Positions 41,184-45,553 of a stretch of 45,553 nucleotides of DNA are shown piece by piece (the first letter of the stretch is position 1; every line of letters begins with the position of its first letter). The stretch spans positions 1 to 45,553 of the forward strand of contig CABVCF010000003.1 in the NCBI GenBank assembly GCA_902496775.1, written 5' to 3'. The translations under genes were made by a program, and so were the position numbers. The stretch comes from an uncultured Collinsella sp. (GTDB lineage Bacteria > Actinomycetota > Coriobacteriia > Coriobacteriales > Coriobacteriaceae). The notes under the pieces are model-generated. The model searched no databases, was not told where the DNA came from, and worked only from the letters and a program-made list of their open reading frames with translations.

Positions 41184-42332
41184 CTACTCGTCATCATCAT
41201 CGAGCATGGCGGAACCATCGATGGCGTAAAGCTCGTCAAACTCCTCAGGCGCAGGCTGATCGGTCAGCTCGACCTCGGACGGAGCATCGTCATCAAACTC
41301 AAGTCCGCAGGCAAGGCGGACCTTATGCTCAATCTCGTCAGCGCAATCGGGGTGTTCGCGCAGGAACGCCTTGGCGGCCTCGCGACCGTTGCCGAGCTTG
41401 TCCTCGCCATAGGCAAACCAGGAGCCCATCTTCTTGCAGATGCCGCACTCGACAGCCATGTCCAGAATTGAGCCCTCCTTAGAGATGCCCGTACCGTACA
41501 TGATGTCGAACTCAGCAGAACGGAACGGAGCTGCCACCTTGTTCTTAACGACCTTGGCGCGCACGCGGTTACCGATAACCTCGTCCTTAAGCTTAATGCT
41601 GTCGATGCGGCGAATGTCGATACGCACCGAAGAGAAGAACTTAAGGGCGCGGCCGCCCGTCGTGGTCTCGGGGTTGCCGAACATGACGCCGATCTTCTCA
41701 CGCAGCTGGTTAATGAAGATGCACGTCGTGTTGGACTTGGACAGCGAGCCGGCGAGCTTGCGGAGCGCCTGGCTCATCAGGCGAGCCTGAAGACCAACCG
41801 TAGTATCGCCGATTTCTCCCTCGATCTCGGCACGCGGGGTCAGCGCGGCGACAGAGTCGACGACGATGGCATCGATGGCGCCGGAACGCACGAGCATGTC
41901 AACAATCTCGAGCGCCTGCTCGCCCGTATCGGGCTGGGAAATGAGCACCTCGTCGATATCCACGCCGATGCGCGCGGCATACGTGGGATCAAGCGCGTGC
42001 TCGGCATCGATAAATGCCACAACGCCACCCATTGCCTGGGCCTCGGCCAGGATCTCGAGCGAAAGCGTCGTCTTACCGGAGGACTCAGGACCGTAAATCT
42101 CGACGATACGGCCGCGCGGCACGCCGCCGATACCCAGCGCGGCATCGAGTGCCAGAGCGCCCGTAGGGATGGCCTCGACCTCGAGCTCGGGACCACCGTC
42201 GCCGTACCTCATGATGGAACCTTGACCGAACTTCTTCTCGATCTCGGCCTTGGTGGTGGCGATCATCTCATCGCGCTCTTTACCCGTCGTGCGAGCATGA
42301 ACGGTACGTACGGGACCTGAATTCTTGGCCAT
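41184..42332 (-). CDS. recA: Recombinase RecA
   Basis: 382 residues from ATG 42332 with AGAGGAGG upstream. Forms ATP-bound filaments on single-stranded DNA for recombination and LexA cleavage. Walker A GPESSGKT (81-88), Walker B in IVVDSVAALTPR, the L2 loop region INQLREKIGVMFGNPETTTGG, and an acidic tail ending SAMLDDDDE. No intein. An SOS box lies inside its promoter spacer. Confidence 0.97.
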   Translation of the reverse strand: MAKNSGPVRTVHARTTGKERDEMIATTKAEIEKKFGQGSIMRYGDGGPELEVEAIPTGALALDAALGIGGVPRGRIVEIYGPESSGKTTLSLEILAEAQAMGGVVAFIDAEHALDPTYAARIGVDIDEVLISQPDTGEQALEIVDMLVRSGAIDAIVVDSVAALTPRAEIEGEIGDTTVGLQARLMSQALRKLAGSLSKSNTTCIFINQLREKIGVMFGNPETTTGGRALKFFSSVRIDIRRIDSIKLKDEVIGNRVRAKVVKNKVAAPFRSAEFDIMYGTGISKEGSILDMAVECGICKKMGSWFAYGEDKLGNGREAAKAFLREHPDCADEIEHKVRLACGLEFDDDAPSEVELTDQPAPEEFDELYAIDGSAMLDDDDE

Positions 42333-42362
42333 GAATAGCCCTCCTCTTAACAACCTGCATCG

Positions 42363-42391
42363 ATAATAAACGAACGGCTGTTCGTGGTCAA
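42363..42391 (-). promoter_or_regulatory. recA promoter
   Basis: On the minus strand TTGACC (42391-42386), 17-bp spacer, TATTAT (42368-42363). The spacer is almost wholly filled by the LexA box at 42371-42384. Confidence 0.8.
42371..42384. promoter_or_regulatory. LexA box of recA
   Basis: CGAACGGCTGTTCG, a perfect CGAAC-N4-GTTCG palindrome centred between the -35 and -10 boxes, so LexA binding directly excludes polymerase. Confidence 0.92.
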
Positions 42392-42433
42392 CCGTTCAGG
42401 CCAATCATATACAGGCAGTCTTTCCAAAACCCA

Positions 42434-42473
42434 ACCAAATGCCGACCAAACACTGACCAAATGCTTGACCACA
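42434..42473. repeat. Four ACCAAA-type repeats upstream of recA
   Basis: (A/G)ACCAAA recurs from 42434, 42445 and 42456, with a degenerate ACCACA from 42468: spacing 11, 11 and 12 bp. They lie about 45-85 bp upstream of the recA -35 box on the recA strand as TTTGGTC. Phased with the DNA helix; purpose unknown. Confidence 0.55.
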
Positions 42474-42558
42474 AAGGAACAAATAAGAGCAAGGAAGGCA
42501 AGAATACGTCTACAACCAGCGCAAACGCCAAATGAGCCTAAGGTCCCTATCTCCACAA

Positions 42559-42582
42559 TTAAGGGGCCCAGAGGCCCCTTAA
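42559..42582 (-). terminator. Hairpin after cinA
   Basis: A perfect 10-bp stem TTAAGGGGCC/GGCCCCTTAA with a 4-nt loop, 8 bp after the cinA stop codon. It has only AATT after it, so it is a weak intrinsic terminator. Confidence 0.55.
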
Positions 42583-42589
42583 AACACGT

Positions 42590-43126
42590 CTATTCCATAG
42601 AGTTGAGCACAAGGGCAATGCGTCCCAATGCCTCCGCGACCGCATGGGCACGAACACACGAACGGTCGCCCTCATAGTGGCAGCGCACAGAGTCCACGAC
42701 TGGCACGCCCCCATCGGCGGAACGATACGCCCAGCCAATATAGAAAGTGCCAGCCGGATCGTCCTCAGTGCCACCGCCGGGGCCGGCATAACCCGTTGCG
42801 CTCACTGCAATATCGCTCTGGTACAGCTCCAGCGAACCCACCGCCATCTCGCGCGCGGTCTGAGGCGACACCGCGGTATAGCGGTCGAGCGTCTCCTGCT
42901 CAACACCAAGAACGCGATGCTTAATCTCATCGCAATAGGTCACCGCACCGCCACGCAGCACCGCCGAGGCGCCCGGGATATCGGCAATCGTCGAGGCGAT
43001 CATACCCGCCGTCAGCGACTCAGCCGTCGAAACCGTCACGCCCCGGGCGCTCGCGCGCTCGACAATTTCGCGCGCCAGCTCCTCGTTATGTGCGGAAATC
43101 TGCTCAAAAGAGTCCGTCATACCCAC
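42590..43126 (-). CDS. CinA C-terminal domain protein (NMN amidohydrolase)
   Basis: 178 residues from GTG 43126, or 176 from ATG 43120; AGGT stands close before the GTG. It has only the CinA C-terminal (PncC) domain: TAESLTAGMIASTIADIPGA, VTYCDEIKHRVLGV, ATGYAGPGGG. PncC deamidates nicotinamide mononucleotide. The N-terminal molybdopterin-like domain of full CinA is absent. The pgsA-cinA-recA order is common in Gram-positives. pgsA ends 6 bp upstream. Confidence 0.9.
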   Translation of the reverse strand: MGMTDSFEQISAHNEELAREIVERASARGVTVSTAESLTAGMIASTIADIPGASAVLRGGAVTYCDEIKHRVLGVEQETLDRYTAVSPQTAREMAVGSLELYQSDIAVSATGYAGPGGGTEDDPAGTFYIGWAYRSADGGVPVVDSVRCHYEGDRSCVRAHAVAEALGRIALVLNSME

Positions 43127-43132
43127 CAGGAC

Positions 43133-43771
43133 CTAGACCGAAAAGACGATCTTGCGGCAGTTCCAGAAGTACTGGGCGCCCGAGATAACGGTCAGGACAA
43201 CGGCAACGGCGTACAGGAAGCGCGACACCGAGTAGATGCCGAGCGTCAGCGCCACCGGGCCAAGGTGCAAGCCGGCCATAGCAAAAACGCACAGGTAACC
43301 GCAGATGGAGACCATCGTGGTTGCCGTCTTGTACTTGCCGAGCTTATCGGCCGCAACGACCACGCCGGCCGCACTCGCAACCATGCGTAGGGCGCTCACC
43401 AGCAGCTCGCGGAACAGGATAATGAACACGGACCACACGGTCACCGCGCCAAAATCCAAGAACAGCAGCAGGGCCGAGAACACCAGCAGCTTATCGGCGA
43501 TGGGATCCAAGAACTTACCGAAATCAGTGATCTCGTTGCGGGAGCGCGCCAGATAACCGTCGACCTTATCGGTGCACGACAGGATCACATACAGAATGAA
43601 GGCAGCGGCGGCGAGCGGGCCGTCGAAGGTGCTCCAATCCGTACCGGCAACACTCGTGTGAGACAGGGCGGAGACAATCATGAACACCGGGATAAAGACG
43701 ATGCGAACGCACGTCACGATGTTGGCGGGCGTCCAGACACTCGTCAGTTCCTTATTGCTCTCGTTAGCCAC
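43133..43771 (-). CDS. pgsA: CDP-diacylglycerol-glycerol-3-phosphate phosphatidyltransferase
   Basis: 212 residues, about five membrane spans. Makes phosphatidylglycerol phosphate. The full CDP-alcohol signature is DGYLAR, eight residues, G, three, D, three, D (DGYLARSRNEITDFGKFLDP, then AD), and the N-terminal NIVTCVRIVFIPVFM segment is typical of PgsA. It follows rimO by 9 bp and precedes the cinA-like gene. Confidence 0.94.
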   Translation of the reverse strand: MANESNKELTSVWTPANIVTCVRIVFIPVFMIVSALSHTSVAGTDWSTFDGPLAAAAFILYVILSCTDKVDGYLARSRNEITDFGKFLDPIADKLLVFSALLLFLDFGAVTVWSVFIILFRELLVSALRMVASAAGVVVAADKLGKYKTATTMVSICGYLCVFAMAGLHLGPVALTLGIYSVSRFLYAVAVVLTVISGAQYFWNCRKIVFSV

Positions 43772-43780
43772 GACGCTCTC

Positions 43781-45130
43781 CTACTCCACAACATGACCGA
43801 TAAGCTCATAGCAGAAGCTATCGGTAAACTCGACGGTCAGAATATCGCCCACGGACGCCTCGCTGGCGTCCAGATGCACCGCGCCATCGGAATCGGGCGC
43901 CTGGAACCAGGCATGGCCGATCAGCTCGGCGCCATCCTCGGTCTCTTCGATACCGTCGACGATCACCTGGGCGCGCTCGCCCACATGTGCGGCAGTGGCG
44001 GCAAAACCGAGCGACTCGGCCAGGTCCATGGCCTCCTGGGCGCGCTCGAGCTTGACCTCTTCGTCGACCTGACCCTCCATCTTAGCGGCCAGGCTGCCCT
44101 CCTCCTGCGAGTAGGCAAAGACGCTCGTGTAGTCAAAGCCGACGGTGTCCATAAAGTCGATAAGGTCGCGGAACTCGTCGTCGGTCTCGGTCGGGAAGCC
44201 GACCATGGCCGTGGAACGGATCACGATGCCGGGGATACGCTCACGCAGATCGCGGAACAGATCCTCGAGCTCCTGGCGCGAACCGGAGCGACGCATGGCC
44301 TTGAGAATGCGCGCGTCGCAGTGCTGTACGGGGATATCGATATAGGGCAGCACCTCGGGCGTATCACGAATGGTCTCAATGAGCTCGTCAGTCATGCCCT
44401 CGGGCTGCAAGTAGAGCACACGGACCCAGACGTTGTGCGGGCGCACGGCCTCGGCGACGGCACGCAGCAGCTGCGCCAGATTGCGCGGCGAGCCCTCGGC
44501 GACGACCTCGTCCGCAAAGTCGGTACCCCAGATACCCGTGTCCTGGCCGATCAGCACGATCTCGCGCACACCGCCGGCAACCAGGTCGCGCACCTCGGAG
44601 ATAATGCTCTCGGCATTGCGCGAGTGATAGCGGCCGCGAATGTAGGGAATCATGCAGAAGCTGCAGAAACGGTTGCAGCCATCGGAAATCTTGACGTAGG
44701 CGACAGCACCCTCGACGGTACGTTTGACCTGCGGGATATAGGCTGCAATCTCACGCTCGACACCCAGCACGCCATCGATGACCGCCACGATGCCGTCTTC
44801 CTCGTCGGCCTTCACAAAGGCAGCAACCTCGGGCAGCTCGTCAGGCAGGTCATCGCCATAGCGCGACGGCACGCAGCCGCACATGACGATGGGGCAAGAA
44901 CGAACGCCGTCCTGAACCTCGTTGGCGAGCTCGAGCGTGGTCTCGATGCTCTCGGACGTTGCGGAGGCGAGGAACGAGCAAGTATTGACGATGGCGATAT
45001 CGGCACCCTGCGGGTCGAATGCCTCCTCGTAGCCCGCGGCGGTCAAAAGAGAACGCATGCGGTCGGTGTCAACCTCGTTCTTAGCGCACCCGAGGGTGAT
45101 GTAGAGCACGGAGCCCAACGGTGTATCCAT
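43781..45130 (-). CDS. rimO: Ribosomal protein S12 methylthiotransferase RimO
   Basis: 449 residues. A radical SAM enzyme that methylthiolates an aspartate of ribosomal protein S12. N-terminal cysteines in LGCAKNEVD (Cys15), NTCSFL (Cys51) and MCGCVPSRY (Cys84/Cys86). Radical SAM cluster in DGCNRFCSFC (Cys152, 156, 159), then a TRAM domain with HAWFQAPDSDG. The GCAKN start marks RimO rather than MiaB, whose gene is separate at 35777. Confidence 0.94.
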   Translation of the reverse strand: MDTPLGSVLYITLGCAKNEVDTDRMRSLLTAAGYEEAFDPQGADIAIVNTCSFLASATSESIETTLELANEVQDGVRSCPIVMCGCVPSRYGDDLPDELPEVAAFVKADEEDGIVAVIDGVLGVEREIAAYIPQVKRTVEGAVAYVKISDGCNRFCSFCMIPYIRGRYHSRNAESIISEVRDLVAGGVREIVLIGQDTGIWGTDFADEVVAEGSPRNLAQLLRAVAEAVRPHNVWVRVLYLQPEGMTDELIETIRDTPEVLPYIDIPVQHCDARILKAMRRSGSRQELEDLFRDLRERIPGIVIRSTAMVGFPTETDDEFRDLIDFMDTVGFDYTSVFAYSQEEGSLAAKMEGQVDEEVKLERAQEAMDLAESLGFAATAAHVGERAQVIVDGIEETEDGAELIGHAWFQAPDSDGAVHLDASEASVGDILTVEFTDSFCYELIGHVVE

Positions 45131-45157
45131 GTTGGAGAGCAGTCCTTTCGATTGATA

Positions 45158-45553
45158 TTAGCGGTAGTTGGTGAACTGCAGCGGCTGGCCGTAGTCCTGG
45201 TCGCGCAGGAACTGGATCACGGTCTGCAACGCGTCCTTCGAAGCAGAGGAAACACGCAGCTTGTCGGCCTCGATGGTCACCTTGACCTTGAGCTTTTGAT
45301 CCTTGATGTCCTTGTTGATCTTCTTGGCGGTCGCCTGGTCGATACCCTCGACGATATGGCCGAGCACGCGCACGGTGCCGCCCGATGCCGCCTGCGGAGC
45401 ATCCCACGAGACAGCCTTGAGGTCGATGCCGCGCTTGATGAGCTTGGAGCTCAGCACGTCAACAATCTGTTTGGAGACAAAGTCGGCCGGGGCGTTGATC
45501 GTAAAGAGCTTGTCGCCCTTCGAAAGCTCAATGGTGGCGCCGGAGTCCTTCAG
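45158..45553 (-). CDS. YajQ-family nucleotide-binding protein (5' end missing)
   Basis: 132 codons to the window edge; the frame is open through 45553 and the true start is outside. The family (DUF520) has two RNP-like folds and binds cyclic di-GMP or nucleotides in some bacteria. The C-terminal half is typical: IKRGIDLKAVSWD, GIDQATAKKINKDIKD, RVSSASKDALQTVIQFLR and QPLQFTNYR. rimO begins 27 bp downstream. Confidence 0.9.
   Translation of the reverse strand: MKDSGATIELSKGDKLFTINAPADFVSKQIVDVLSSKLIKRGIDLKAVSWDAPQAASGGTVRVLGHIVEGIDQATAKKINKDIKDQKLKVKVTIEADKLRVSSASKDALQTVIQFLRDQDYGQPLQFTNYR

Overview
The window reads as a chromosomal segment of a Collinsella species (Coriobacteriia, gut Actinomycetota), most likely close to C. 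aerofaciens. The evidence is the GC-rich coding sequence, SOS boxes of the CGAAC-N4-GTTCG type, the pairing of an FHA-domain gene with a MerR gene as in other actinobacteria, spoVS in a probable non-sporulator, and a 263-residue short-chain dehydrogenase that I recognise as the C. aerofaciens NADP-dependent 7-beta-hydroxysteroid dehydrogenase.

Layout. 1-970: two tRNA-Ala(GGC) copies inside an exact direct repeat of at least 176 bp flank a CAU-anticodon tRNA; the repeat also carries the first codons of the downstream ABC-F gene. 945-18022: a long co-directional plus-strand housekeeping block: ABC-F, small membrane protein, site-2 protease, scpA-scpB, rRNA pseudouridine synthase, cmk, plsC, ispH, radical-SAM DUF512 protein, der, plsY, gpsA, rpe, cysteine desulfurase, Nif3-like protein, zinc-ribbon protein, coaBC. 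Spacings are short or overlapping, so much of it is probably co-transcribed. It covers chromosome segregation, ribosome function, phospholipid synthesis, isoprenoid, CoA and Fe-S metabolism.

18103-22020: a tRNA-Pro(GGG) followed by a decayed accessory island. It holds a truncated gamma-glutamylcyclotransferase-like gene, an unknown HTH protein, an IS30-type transposase fragment with a 15-bp inverted repeat, the intact 7-beta-HSDH gene, and a mosaic of transporter and hydrolase scraps. 22141-26998: CDP-alcohol phosphatidyltransferase, FHA protein, MerR regulator, apt, NlpC/P60 hydrolase, DegV. 27071-30195: a DUF1836 regulator whose promoter shares a near-identical operator with degV, then trxB and a divergent MGDG-synthase-like glycosyltransferase.

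30196-30660: a gene-free stretch packed with long hairpins. Two full copies and one half copy of a palindromic element share a core, while their arms differ in sequence yet stay complementary. 30661-33565: dut, nrdR and a LysM membrane protein on the minus strand, divergent from lexA (three SOS boxes between), with lexA coupled to a DUF1624 membrane protein. 33550-40228 (minus): RNase Y, a GHKL ATPase, SpoVS, MiaB, MiaA, HflX, apparently one operon from a clear promoter at 40389-40417. 40480-45553 (minus): YajQ (5' end outside the window), RimO, PgsA, CinA C-terminal protein, then SOS-controlled recA-recX.

The best candidates for new biology are the covarying palindromic element (30209-30625), the DUF1836/DegV shared operator, the RNase Y-GHKL-SpoVS cluster, and the island carrying the bile-acid enzyme. 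All calls rest on reading sequence and remembered families; no search was run.
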